37,594 nt of DNA from Glo-17 sp964549735. Lineage in GTDB: Bacteria > Krumholzibacteriota > Krumholzibacteriia > LZORAL124-64-63. The stretch spans positions 1-37,594 of the forward strand of contig CAZJWO010000021.1 in NCBI GenBank assembly GCA_964549735.1, written 5' to 3'. The notes below the pieces were generated by a model. That model was not told the origin of the DNA. It saw only the letters and a program-made list of their open reading frames with translations, and ran no database searches. Below are positions 8,404 through 16,220 of the stretch, in pieces. The translations under genes and the position numbers were made by a program. Every line of letters begins with the position of its first letter. Within the stretch, counting starts at the first letter, position 1.

Positions 8404-10055
8404 CTGAGCGCGAGTCGCGCGGTGAACCATGCGGCGTGCTCGTCGCCGGCGATCTCGCGCACCCAGCCCGCGGCGACGGTCCAACCCGCGGAAGAGCCCG
8501 CCAGGCGCCGCCAGCTCAGGCTCCATTCGTCGCGGCGGGCCGTGGCGGGCAATCCGCGGACCTGGGCCCATGTCGCCCGCCGGCCGCGCAATTCCCATTC
8601 GGCCGCACGCCGCCCGGGCCGCAGCCGGACCACGCCGGTCACCGCTTCCACGGCGCCGCCGAGCGGGTGCCCCAGCACGATCCCGTCGTGCGTGTAGCCG
8701 CGCGCGAAGTCCGTGCTGCCGTACCAGAGCACGCGCGGATGCCTCGTCTCCAGGTATTGCACACCGATGTCCCAGCGCACGTCGACGAGTTCGCAGCCGA
8801 CCAGCGAAGCGGGCGCCGCGATGTCGGGCAGAATCGGCAGCCTATCGTGCGGCCGAAAGTCCTCGCCGCCGTATTCCCACCAGAGCCGGCCCGCGGCCCG
8901 CGGCAACAGCGGCCACGGCGCCTGGCGGAACCGCAGCTCCATGCCCAGGCTGAAGAGTCGGTCCGTGAGCGGACCGTAGTCCTGCTCGGTAAGGGTGGCG
9001 CCAAGCAGCGGCAGGTTGATCTGCGGGATATCGCCCCAGAGCGTCTCGCCTTCCCGCGGCGCCGCCAGGGCGGCGTGCGTGACGGTCGTACGCCACCACG
9101 CCGTGTGGTTCCAGGTCAGGAGCCACTGGCTGAACACGGGCGCGACGCGACGCTCTTTCCAACCCCACTCGGTCCGATAGCGCGCGGTCTGCGCGGAGGA
9201 CCACCCGGCGCGCAGGAGGACGTGCTGCGGCGCCAGAGGCCGCATCACGCCCGACCATCGCAACGGCGCGGTACGGCGCAGGACGATCTGCGGCAGGCTC
9301 GTCGCCTGGGCAGTCAGGGTCAGGCCGTCGCCGTCCAGGCCGGGGCCGACCGCAGCGGTCATCAGGCCGGCGGTCACCGCCCAGCGGCCGAGCCGCACGC
9401 CGGCCGCGGCGCGCGGCAGATCCAGGCGCCAGCCCGCCTCTGGCCGCCGCGCCTGACCCGCGGCGGGCCGACCGGTCGGCAGCGGCCAGCCGCCGAAGCG
9501 CAGACCGTCCGGCACGTCTGGCCGGTCGCGCCAGAAGGAGGCGGCAAGGCGCGGCGTCGCGACGGCCCAGAAACGACCGCGCACGACGGCGAGGTCCGGT
9601 TCGATCGCGACCACCAACCCCTGTCCGCGTAATCCCGCCTCGAGTTCGACGAGATCGCCGGGACCCAGTTCGTGGAGATGCAGCCGACCGCCGAGGCGAA
9701 CGAGGACGGGTCGCTCGGCGCAGCTGCAACTCTGCCAGCGCCAGAGTCCGCGACCGGGATCGCCGATCGCCGGGCTGCCGCGTCCGGCGTCTGGCGGCGG
9801 CGCGACGCCGATGGCTTCCTGCGGAGAGTACGGCCGATAGGGCGGCTGGAAGCGGCCGTCGAGCAGGGCCTCGCGCCGCAGCGCGGTCCACCGCGGGTCG
9901 CGCGCATCGTCCTCGACGATGGCGTCGGCGGCGTGCGAAGGAGACGCGGGCGGGCCGGCACGGCGTGCGACCGGAAAGTCGACGGCGGCCGCGCCGCCCC
10001 AATCGAACGCCGCCGCGAGCAGCGGCAGGACCAGCCAGCCGGGCCGCAGGATCAG
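8397..10055 (-). CDS. Wzi-like capsule assembly outer-membrane protein
   Basis: A secreted beta-barrel candidate of about 552 residues: signal peptide (LRPGWLVLPLLAAAF, then an Ala-rich cleavage area), then alternating amphipathic strands rich in W/Y/R, ending in aromatic ALSY, as outer-membrane proteins do. The middle (GRWAVTAG, then GPGLDGDGLTL, then PLRWSGVMRPL) resembles the Wzi family, which anchors capsule polysaccharide to the outer membrane; this is from memory and moderate. No ATG, GTG or TTG lies before the signal peptide in frame, while a CTG (10053-10055) overlaps the stop of the upstream small gene as CTGA, so I infer a CTG start with coupled translation. A much longer upstream frame has no sensible sequence. 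Confidence 0.6.
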   Translation of the reverse strand: MILRPGWLVLPLLAAAFDWGGAAAVDFPVARRAGPPASPSHAADAIVEDDARDPRWTALRREALLDGRFQPPYRPYSPQEAIGVAPPPDAGRGSPAIGDPGRGLWRWQSCSCAERPVLVRLGGRLHLHELGPGDLVELEAGLRGQGLVVAIEPDLAVVRGRFWAVATPRLAASFWRDRPDVPDGLRFGGWPLPTGRPAAGQARRPEAGWRLDLPRAAAGVRLGRWAVTAGLMTAAVGPGLDGDGLTLTAQATSLPQIVLRRTAPLRWSGVMRPLAPQHVLLRAGWSSAQTARYRTEWGWKERRVAPVFSQWLLTWNHTAWWRTTVTHAALAAPREGETLWGDIPQINLPLLGATLTEQDYGPLTDRLFSLGMELRFRQAPWPLLPRAAGRLWWEYGGEDFRPHDRLPILPDIAAPASLVGCELVDVRWDIGVQYLETRHPRVLWYGSTDFARGYTHDGIVLGHPLGGAVEAVTGVVRLRPGRRAAEWELRGRRATWAQVRGLPATARRDEWSLSWRRLAGSSAGWTVAAGWVREIAGDEHAAWFTARLALSY

Positions 10056-10318
10056 GGCAGGAAGAAGCAGATGACCGCGCCGAGAATCCAGATCGGCACG
10101 GCGAAGACCAGCAGGATCGCCGGTAGCACCGCTCCGATCAGCAGGCCGCCCAGCAGCAGCAGCGGCAGGCCGATCACCAGCGCCAGCAGGCCGTGCGCAA
10201 GCCACAACGCGAGCTTCAGCGGCAGCAGCACCAGGCCGAAGACCAGCTTGAGCAGGCCGATCACGAGCGCCCCGACGAAGATCAGCAGGATCAAGGCGAC
10301 GACAGTCTCGAAGAACAT
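10052..10318 (-). CDS. Small hydrophobic membrane protein (unknown)
   Basis: An 88-residue protein made almost wholly of hydrophobic residues with three or four membrane helices (residues about 3-24, 27-45, 47-66 and 68-86) and only a few charged residues. I do not recognise a family. The ATG has GGAGG eight bases upstream, which supports real translation. Its stop overlaps the inferred CTG start of the Wzi-like gene, so it may be needed to open translation of that gene, or may work with it at the envelope. A candidate promoter with a perfect TATAAT lies about 190 bases upstream. Confidence 0.65.
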   Translation of the reverse strand: MFFETVVALILLIFVGALVIGLLKLVFGLVLLPLKLALWLAHGLLALVIGLPLLLLGGLLIGAVLPAILLVFAVPIWILGAVICFFLP

Positions 10319-10510
10319 CGGTCAACCTCCGCGTTCCGGTAGGGTCCGGCCCGGCAAGCGGGATCGGAGCACGTACGCCGAAAGCGCGCGCGAGTTGCAG
10401 GGTTCGGCGCCACGGCTCCGCTGCGCATCCTACCCGGCGGCGACTCCGATCATTCGATTTCAAGCTTCGGGACACAAATACTTGCATTCCGGGCTCTTTT
10501 TTGTGCTATC

Positions 10511-10516
10511 ATTATA
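10511..10516 (-). promoter_or_regulatory. Perfect TATAAT -10 box, minus strand
   Basis: The minus strand reads TATAAT at 10516-10511 within the most AT-rich patch of the window. There is no good -35 at 17 bases. It would serve the small membrane protein and Wzi-like genes. On the plus strand TTGCAT (10482-10487) and TATCAT (10507-10512) with a 19-base gap could face the other way. Confidence 0.35.
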
Positions 10517-10548
10517 ACGGCTGCTTCTTCGGTGACATTTCGGGCTCC

Positions 10549-10662
10549 ATGGAACGCGCGCAATTCCTCCAAGCCGCCCGAACGGACCTTGAAGCAGCCA
10601 AACTCTTCAACCGGGACCATTCAGGAACGGCCGAGCCGATCCGAGAACGCGCGCGCTGGTGA
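10549..10662 (+). CDS. Possible 37-residue small protein
   Basis: An ATG-to-TGA frame of 37 codons begins MERAQFLQAARTDLEAAKLF and is predicted largely helical with mixed charge. It starts about 30 bases after the AT-rich promoter-like patch. Against it: no Shine-Dalgarno is visible, codon third positions are less GC-rich than in neighbouring genes, and frames of this length arise by chance. No family recognised. Confidence 0.15.
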   Translation: MERAQFLQAARTDLEAAKLFNRDHSGTAEPIRERARW

Positions 10663-10714
10663 GCATACGGCCGGCCGCGGGTGGTCCGGCCGGAATGATC
10701 CGGGTCAAGCAAAC

Positions 10715-10738
10715 GGGCGGCGCCCTGCGGCGCCGCCC
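10715..10738 (-). terminator. Hairpin terminator after the M16 pair
   Basis: A perfect 10-base inverted repeat (GGGCGGCGCC / GGCGCCGCCC) with a 4-base loop lies 27 bases past the stop of the inactive M16 gene. On the minus strand it is followed by GTTTGCTTG, a weak T-tract. Stem strength is clear; intrinsic termination is likely but the tract is poor. Confidence 0.6.
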
Positions 10739-10764
10739 GCCCCAGCTCAGAGCTGGCTCGCATC

Positions 10765-12888
10765 CTACTTCTTGAACAACTCGGGGTCTACCTTGGGATT
10801 GGCACGGAACTGCTTGACCTCCACGACCCCGAAATCCTCGTCGTCGTGCGTGATCTTCATCTTACGCGGCAGCTTGAAGCCGTCGAACTCCTGATACGAC
10901 TCCACGTAGACCTTCTGGGTCACCGGGCTGCCGGTCATCGGGCTGGTGCCCGGACTCTGCACCATGACGAGCAGGTTGGTCTCGGGATCCAGGAACATGA
11001 CCGTCGCCTTGTCGTCGAAGCGGACGACGACCGGCGTGCACAGCTTGCCGGCCGCTTCCATGGGCTGCAGCGCCTGGAACTCCAGTTCGTCGACGCGCCG
11101 CAGGATGCTCAGGGAGTCCTGCTCCAGTCGCTCGCGCATCTGCGCGATCTCGTCGCCCGACAGATCCTTGGCTTGCACACCCGTGGTCCACCCCATGTCG
11201 CCGGCTACGATCTGCTTCATCTCTCCGAAGGGCATGCGAGTCACCATGTGCAGCCGGTCGGGCAGCTGCACCGTCTGGGCGATGGTGATGTCCATGGCGC
11301 CCATCGGGGTCTGCAGGCTCAGCACGCTCTCCTCGTACCAGCCCTTCAGGCCGCCGAACGCCTTGCCGCCGCTGCGGTCGCGCAGCTTGCGCATGAGCGC
11401 CTTGCCCTGCGCCAGGCTCTCGGTCGTCGCCGCCGGGATCTCGAGCTTGGGCCTGGGCGCGGGGATCGCGATGTCGATCGCGTTGACCGGACCGAAGCGG
11501 CTGAAATCGCCGTCGAAATTCTCCGGCGTGCCGACGACCAGGAACGTCAGTTCCGCGGGACGCCAGACGCGCCGCACGGCCGCCTGGATGTCCGCGGGCG
11601 TCAGCTTGCGGACCTGCTCCTGGTACCGCGCCAGGAAATCGGGCGCGTAGCCGTACATCTCGAAGAGCACCAGGCGGTCGAGGATCTTGCGCTTGCTGTC
11701 GAAGTCGAAGACCTCGCTGTTGAGGATGGCGTCACGCGCGGCCTGCAGCTCCTCGCGGCTGACCGGTTCGGCGAGCATGCGCTCGATCTCCGCCAGGATG
11801 CCCTGGGCGGCGGCCTCGACGTCCTCGTTCTTCGTCATCGTGAAGGCCATGAACGTGCCCGGGAATCGCCAGCCCGTGCCCGGCGCGGCGCCCACCGCAT
11901 AGGCCAGTCCGCGATTGGAGCGGATCTCCTTGAAGAGCCGGCTATTGAAGCTGCCGCCGAGAATCTCGGCCGCCACGCGGATCGCCGCATAGTCTTCGTG
12001 GTCGTTGCGGATGCCGCGGTGGCCGAGCAGCACGGTCGCCTGCGAGAGCCCGCTCTTGGCCGCCACGTTCACCGTGCGCGGCAGCTGCGGGACTTCCGGA
12101 TCCGGCGGCAGCGGCGCCGTCGAGCGTTGCCAATCGCCGAAGGCGCGCTCGATGCTGGCGACCATCGCGCCGGTGTCGAAGTCGCCGATGACGACCAGGT
12201 ACATGCGGTCGGGATGGAAGAAGCGGGCATGGAAGGCCTGCAGGTCTTCACGCTGGACCGCGTCGATCGTATCGTATTCGGGGTGCCGCGCCAGAGGGTG
12301 GTCGGCGCCGTAGAGCACCTTGGGCGCCTCGCGCATGGCGATCTGCATGGCCTCGTCGTTGCGCCGCGAGATGCCCGCCTTCTGCTCCTGCTTGGCCAGG
12401 TCGAGCTTCTCCTGGGCGAACTGCGGACGCCGCAGGATATCCGCTAAAAGGCCGAGACCGACCTCGATGTCCTCGGTCAGGCAGCTGAGCACCGCACCGC
12501 CGGTGCTCTGGCCGATCCAGGTCTCCAGCCGCATGCCGCGGGCCTCGACGAGGGTGTCGATATCGTCGCCGGTGCGCTCGGCGGCGCCTCCGGTGCGCAA
12601 CACGCTGCCGGTCATTTCGGCCAGCCCCGTCAGCTGGGGCGGCTCATAGATGGAGCCGACCTTGACCTGAGCCGACAGCTGGATCAACGGCAGGAAACGG
12701 TCCTCGGCGAGGTAGAGCACCATGCCATTGGCCAGTTCGACCCGCTCGTAGGCCGGCATCTCGAAGGTGTTGAGCGCAGGGATCTTGATCTTGTCCCACG
12801 GCTTGTTGGCCAGCGCCGCGCTGCTGGCGAGCATGGCCAGCGCCAGGACCGCGAGCACCACCGGGAATCTCCGCATCGTCTTCATCAT
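10765..12888 (-). CDS. Inactive M16-family peptidase homologue with extra C-terminal domain
   Basis: A secreted 707-residue M16 (pitrilysin/MPP-like) protein. A signal peptide covers about 1-27 (ending SSAALA). Two M16 repeats follow: the first lacks the zinc motif HxxEH (the place reads GLAEMTGSVLRTGG), the second keeps the Arg/Tyr substrate-side block with NRGLAYAV. Beyond about 500 comes a 200-residue beta-rich region with LQTPMGAMDI and LLVMVQSPG, resembling LolA/LolB-like lipoprotein-sorting folds; this is inference. Such non-catalytic halves pair with an active M16 partner, here the gene 28 bases upstream. The second ATG (12885) has better spacing to AAAGGA than the first. It is followed by a GC hairpin terminator. 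Confidence 0.85.
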   Translation of the reverse strand: MMKTMRRFPVVLAVLALAMLASSAALANKPWDKIKIPALNTFEMPAYERVELANGMVLYLAEDRFLPLIQLSAQVKVGSIYEPPQLTGLAEMTGSVLRTGGAAERTGDDIDTLVEARGMRLETWIGQSTGGAVLSCLTEDIEVGLGLLADILRRPQFAQEKLDLAKQEQKAGISRRNDEAMQIAMREAPKVLYGADHPLARHPEYDTIDAVQREDLQAFHARFFHPDRMYLVVIGDFDTGAMVASIERAFGDWQRSTAPLPPDPEVPQLPRTVNVAAKSGLSQATVLLGHRGIRNDHEDYAAIRVAAEILGGSFNSRLFKEIRSNRGLAYAVGAAPGTGWRFPGTFMAFTMTKNEDVEAAAQGILAEIERMLAEPVSREELQAARDAILNSEVFDFDSKRKILDRLVLFEMYGYAPDFLARYQEQVRKLTPADIQAAVRRVWRPAELTFLVVGTPENFDGDFSRFGPVNAIDIAIPAPRPKLEIPAATTESLAQGKALMRKLRDRSGGKAFGGLKGWYEESVLSLQTPMGAMDITIAQTVQLPDRLHMVTRMPFGEMKQIVAGDMGWTTGVQAKDLSGDEIAQMRERLEQDSLSILRRVDELEFQALQPMEAAGKLCTPVVVRFDDKATVMFLDPETNLLVMVQSPGTSPMTGSPVTQKVYVESYQEFDGFKLPRKMKITHDDEDFGVVEVKQFRANPKVDPELFKK

Positions 12889-12916
12889 CGATCCTTTCTG
12901 AGCCCGCTCGCGGCGG

Positions 12917-14422
12917 CTAGCCTTCCAGCTTCTCGCTCATGGCGACGGTCCGGTTGCGCTCCTGGAAGATCTCGGCCGCCACGCGGCTGATATCCTCGCG
13001 GGTGACGGCTTCGATACGCTCGACCTCTCGGAAGATATTGCGCCAGTCGCCGGTCATGGCCTGGGTCATCGCGAGCTGGCCCGACAGGCCGCGGTTGCCG
13101 GTCAGTCCGCGCAGGAAGTCGGCGCGCGCGCGCCGCTTGACTCCGGCCAGTTCCTCTGCCGTGATCCCGTTGTCCACCAGGTTCTGGATCTCCGCGAGCA
13201 CGAGCGTCTCCAGCTCGGCGGCCGTGACGTCCTTGGCGGGGATGCCCAGGACGGCCAGCAGCGTGCGGTGCCGTACGCCGGGATAGCCGGCGAAGCTCGC
13301 GCACTGGACGGCCTTCTGGCGGTTCTTGACCGTCTCGGTGTAGAGGCGGCTGGTGCGCCCCTGGCCGAGGATGTCGGCGATGGCCTGATAGACCGGCCAG
13401 TCGGGATGGTTGATGCCCTCGATCTTGTAGCCGATCAGCAGCAGCGGCTGCGCGTCCTGGCGCATCACCAGCCGCTTCTCGCCGAGCTGGTCCGGCTCGC
13501 GCGTCGTGACCGGCCGCGGCTCGCCGCCGGGAATGCGCGAGAAGTACTTCTGCGCAACGCGGCGCACCTCGTCCGCCTTGACGTCGCCGACGACGGCCAC
13601 GGTCATGTTCGGGCCGATGTAGTGCCGCTCGTAGAATTCCTGCGCGTCGCGGCGGGTCATGTTCTGCAGGTCGGTCATGTAGCCGATCGTCGAGTGCCGG
13701 TAACCGCTGCCCTGGAAGGCCAGGTTCTGGAACTCCTCCATGAAGAGCCGGCCCATGGGGCTGTCGTCGACCCGCATGCGCCGCTCCTCGGTGACGGGGC
13801 CGTCCTTCTCGGTGTAGTACTCGCGCAGCACGAGGTCGGCCATGCGGCTGCCCTCGAGGTAGGCCCACAGCTCCAGCCGGTTGCTGGGCATGCTGTAGTA
13901 GTACTGCGTGAAGTCGGTCCAGGTCGAGGCGTTCAGTCCGACGCCGCCGTGCCGCTCGACGATCTCGCCGTACTGGTTGCTGACGACGAACTTCTGCGCC
14001 GCCTGCTTCGCGGCATCGAACGCGGCGGCGAGCTCGTCCAGCTTGCCGGGATCGGCGAGATGGCCCCGGTTGCGTTCGGCGAGCAGGGCGGCGAAGGCGC
14101 GATCCTCGGCGGCCATGGCCGCGCGCTCCTGCTTGATATCCGTCGTGCCGATCTCGGTGGTGCCCTTGAACGCCATGTGCTCCAGGACGTGCGCGATGCC
14201 AGTGATGCCGCGCACCTCCTCGTGGCTGCCGACTTTGACGACCGTCGTGAAAGAGAACACGGGCACCGCGTGGTCCGACAGCACCAGGAAGCGCATGCCG
14301 TTGTCCAGGGTGAATTCCTCGACGCGATCCTGCAGATCGAGGTAGGTCTGGGCCGGCGCGCTGAGCGCGCCGACCAGCAGGACCGCCGCGGCGAACGCGG
14401 CAAGACGCGAACGTTTCAGCAT
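12917..14422 (-). CDS. Active M16 zinc metallopeptidase (periplasmic)
   Basis: A 501-residue peptidase with a signal peptide (cleavage after SAPAQ or just before) and the inverted zinc motif HVLEH at 78-82, where E81 is the catalytic base. The third zinc ligand is probably Glu212 or Glu213 in PVTEERRM. Between the two lies an unusual helical insert of about 50-60 residues (about 95-150), longer than the typical 75-residue spacing. The C-terminal half has the GQGRTSRLY block of the second M16 repeat. ATG at 14422 is preceded by GGAGG; an upstream in-frame ATG has no signal peptide in register. Likely forms a heterodimer with the inactive homologue downstream and degrades peptides in the periplasm. 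Confidence 0.92.
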   Translation of the reverse strand: MLKRSRLAAFAAAVLLVGALSAPAQTYLDLQDRVEEFTLDNGMRFLVLSDHAVPVFSFTTVVKVGSHEEVRGITGIAHVLEHMAFKGTTEIGTTDIKQERAAMAAEDRAFAALLAERNRGHLADPGKLDELAAAFDAAKQAAQKFVVSNQYGEIVERHGGVGLNASTWTDFTQYYYSMPSNRLELWAYLEGSRMADLVLREYYTEKDGPVTEERRMRVDDSPMGRLFMEEFQNLAFQGSGYRHSTIGYMTDLQNMTRRDAQEFYERHYIGPNMTVAVVGDVKADEVRRVAQKYFSRIPGGEPRPVTTREPDQLGEKRLVMRQDAQPLLLIGYKIEGINHPDWPVYQAIADILGQGRTSRLYTETVKNRQKAVQCASFAGYPGVRHRTLLAVLGIPAKDVTAAELETLVLAEIQNLVDNGITAEELAGVKRRARADFLRGLTGNRGLSGQLAMTQAMTGDWRNIFREVERIEAVTREDISRVAAEIFQERNRTVAMSEKLEG

Positions 14423-14552
14423 GGGCGTGAGGCCTCCGTGAAAAGTTTCCCGCGACAGGCGGGATGGCTGGCGCCGGCCGCCCACGGGCGCACCGGCCGC
14501 AGTTCCGACGTTGAGGCGGCGACCGTGGCGGTTCCTGAATTACGTCGCGACC

Positions 14553-14581
14553 ACGCTAAGACAAACCCCCGCCGCTGTCAA
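14553..14581 (-). promoter_or_regulatory. Candidate promoter of the M16 pair
   Basis: Minus strand TTGACA (14581-14576), a perfect -35, then a 17-base spacer and TAGCGT (14558-14553). The -35 overlaps the stop of the DNA glycosylase gene. The start site would be about 125 bases ahead of the M16 ATG. Confidence 0.45.
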
Positions 14582-15309
14582 AAACTCCCGCTCGCGCGGT
14601 CAGGGCGATCCAAGGGCGCTGCCGGCGCCGGCCGGCTCAGGCATGGGCTGCAGTCGTCGCAGAACCGCAACGGTCGGCTCGCGGCCAGCGAGATGCCGAT
14701 CCGCGGGCCGGCCGTCAGCCGCGCCGGCGGCCGACCGGCGGCGATCCATACGCGAACCGGCGGGTCTGGTTGCGTGCGCCGCGCGGCGCGAGCGCCGAGG
14801 AGCAGACCGTTGCAAGCGAGGTCGACGCCGAGCGCCCGGCAGAGCCGTCCCGGCCCGGCGCAGAGCGCGCGATCGCCGGCACGGGGTTCGTCCCCGGCCA
14901 CGCGCGACTCGCCGCCGCGCCGCCGTCGCATCGTCGGCAGGCCGACCAGGGGCTCGAGCGCGCGCAGGAGCACGGCGCCGGCCTGGCCCTCGGCTTCGGC
15001 GACCACATTCAGGCAGTGGTGCACCCCGTAGATGAGGTACACGTAGGCCACGCCGGGCGGACCGAACATCACGCCGCTGCGCGCGGTCGGGCCTCGCGCC
15101 GCGTGGCTGGCGGGGTCGCGCTCGTCGAGGTAGGCCTCGGTCTCGACGATGCGGCCGGCGCAGAGGTCGTCGCCGGCCAGCGTCCAGAGCGTGCAGCCGA
15201 CCAGTTCGCGCGCGACCGTGACCGTATCGCGCGCGAAGAAGCGGCGCGGCAGCGGGCGGCGGGGCGGCTCCGCCGCGGGCGGCGGGAGCCAGGCACGGGG
15301 CGCTCGCAT
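14578..15309 (-). CDS. 3-methyladenine DNA glycosylase (AAG/MPG family)
   Basis: Removes alkylated purines from DNA to start base-excision repair. The 243-residue protein shows the family landmarks: RFFARDTVTVARELVG at the start of the domain, the active-site IVETEAY with its catalytic Glu, SHAARGPTARSGVMFGPPG, and YVYLIYGVHHCLNVV. The family is usually about 190-210 residues; the extra length is a Pro/Arg-rich N-terminus and a C-terminal tail with CDDCSPC. ATG at 15309 begins two bases after the ABC permease stop, so the gene is the last of the exporter operon. That pairing is odd and may only reflect shared transcription. Confidence 0.92.
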   Translation of the reverse strand: MRAPRAWLPPPAAEPPRRPLPRRFFARDTVTVARELVGCTLWTLAGDDLCAGRIVETEAYLDERDPASHAARGPTARSGVMFGPPGVAYVYLIYGVHHCLNVVAEAEGQAGAVLLRALEPLVGLPTMRRRRGGESRVAGDEPRAGDRALCAGPGRLCRALGVDLACNGLLLGARAARRTQPDPPVRVWIAAGRPPARLTAGPRIGISLAASRPLRFCDDCSPCLSRPAPAAPLDRPDRASGSF

Positions 15310-15311
15310 GG

Positions 15312-16220
15312 TCAACCCTGCCGGTCGAGCTGACGCCGGCGCATGAAATAGACTCCCGCCAGGACGGCGGCCACGGTGATGAGCAAGAGGACCAGGACCG
15401 AGTGCCATGCGGGCACCGGCGGGCGTTCCAGCGCGCGGTTGACGAGCGCCTCGAGGACGCCCCGCAGATCGGTCGGCCGCGTTTCGGGCCAGGTCACCAG
15501 GTTGCGCAGATGGAAGCGCAGCGTCCATTCTTGGATGCGCTGGGGAATGCCCGCCACCAGGTTCTCCCAGCCGAAGGCCAGCAGCAGCCCCGGCACGAGC
15601 GGTTTCTTGAAGCCCGATCCGAAACAGCCGAAGACCGCCGTGTACGCCAGCGTGCCGAGCAGGGTGACGACGGTCAGTTCGGCATGCATGCGCACCAGCG
15701 CCAGGTTCAGACCGCCGAACCCGCCGCCGGCGAGCATGATGAAGACCGCCGTCTGCGACAGCAGGACCATGATGCAGGCGACCGCGGCGGCCGCCAGGAT
15801 GCGCCCCAGGAACAGGGCCCGCCGCCGCAGCGGCCGGGTCCAGAAGTAGACGAGCGTGCCCTCGGCGATCGGCTCGCTGATGGCCGGTGCGCCCAGCGCC
15901 AACGCGACGATCGGCAGCAGGAAGGGGATGTAGATGTCGCGAGCCAGCAGGGACAGCAGCAGTCCGGCGGGCGCCTCGCCGGGATACCACAGGCGGACCG
16001 CCAGCAGCAGCAGCACCGGCAGCAGCAGCAGCGCGCCGAGGCTCACGAGGCGGCGGCGGCGCGCGAGCTCCCGCCACGCGGCGGCGGCAACCACGACGGC
16101 CGCGGTCGCGTCGGACAACGGCGGCGGCGCCGGCGGCGGCCCGGCGGCAGGAGGCTTCGCTGGCACGGGCGGCGCGGCCGCGACCCCGGCGCGCAACGAC
16201 GATGTCCGGTCCTGGTTCAT
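15312..16220 (-). CDS. ABC-2 type transporter permease (second system)
   Basis: A 302-residue inner-membrane protein with six predicted helices after a long Pro/Ala-rich cytoplasmic N-terminus (about residues 14-35). Typical ABC-2 features are the short AISEPIAEGTLVYFWTRPLRR stretch between helices, which resembles the coupling region of ABC-2 exporters, and a large loop before the last helix. It begins in ATGA overlap with the ATPase upstream, so these two form a pair. Substrate unknown; the EGTLVYFWTRPL type is close to permeases annotated as multidrug or Cu-processing (NosY-like) systems. I cannot choose. Confidence 0.8.
   Translation of the reverse strand: MNQDRTSSLRAGVAAAPPVPAKPPAAGPPPAPPPLSDATAAVVVAAAAWRELARRRRLVSLGALLLLPVLLLLAVRLWYPGEAPAGLLLSLLARDIYIPFLLPIVALALGAPAISEPIAEGTLVYFWTRPLRRRALFLGRILAAAAVACIMVLLSQTAVFIMLAGGGFGGLNLALVRMHAELTVVTLLGTLAYTAVFGCFGSGFKKPLVPGLLLAFGWENLVAGIPQRIQEWTLRFHLRNLVTWPETRPTDLRGVLEALVNRALERPPVPAWHSVLVLLLITVAAVLAGVYFMRRRQLDRQG

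Larger units (their letters stand above)
10319..10764. other. Intergenic region of 446 bases between two minus-strand operons
   Basis: No long gene. From the right it holds a strong GC hairpin just downstream of the M16-like gene (10715-10738), a possible 37-codon plus-strand ORF (10549-10662), and an unusually AT-rich patch (10470-10520) with promoter-like boxes on both strands. The remaining 150 bases before the small membrane gene are GC-rich and show nothing I can name. Confidence 0.6.

Noticed and set aside
10512..10763. An 83-codon minus-strand frame after the M16 pair
   Set aside because: It runs through the terminator hairpin and the promoter island, with no Shine-Dalgarno and no family sequence.
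10846..12447. Long plus-strand frame opposite the inactive M16 gene
   Set aside because: Shadow of the M16 gene; its His/Arg/Leu-rich sequence mirrors codon bias on the other strand.
15960..16190. Repeated GCAGCAGCAG and GGCGGCGGC runs that look like microsatellites
   Set aside because: They lie in frame in the permease gene and code for Leu- and Ala/Pro-rich stretches; ordinary codon bias explains them.
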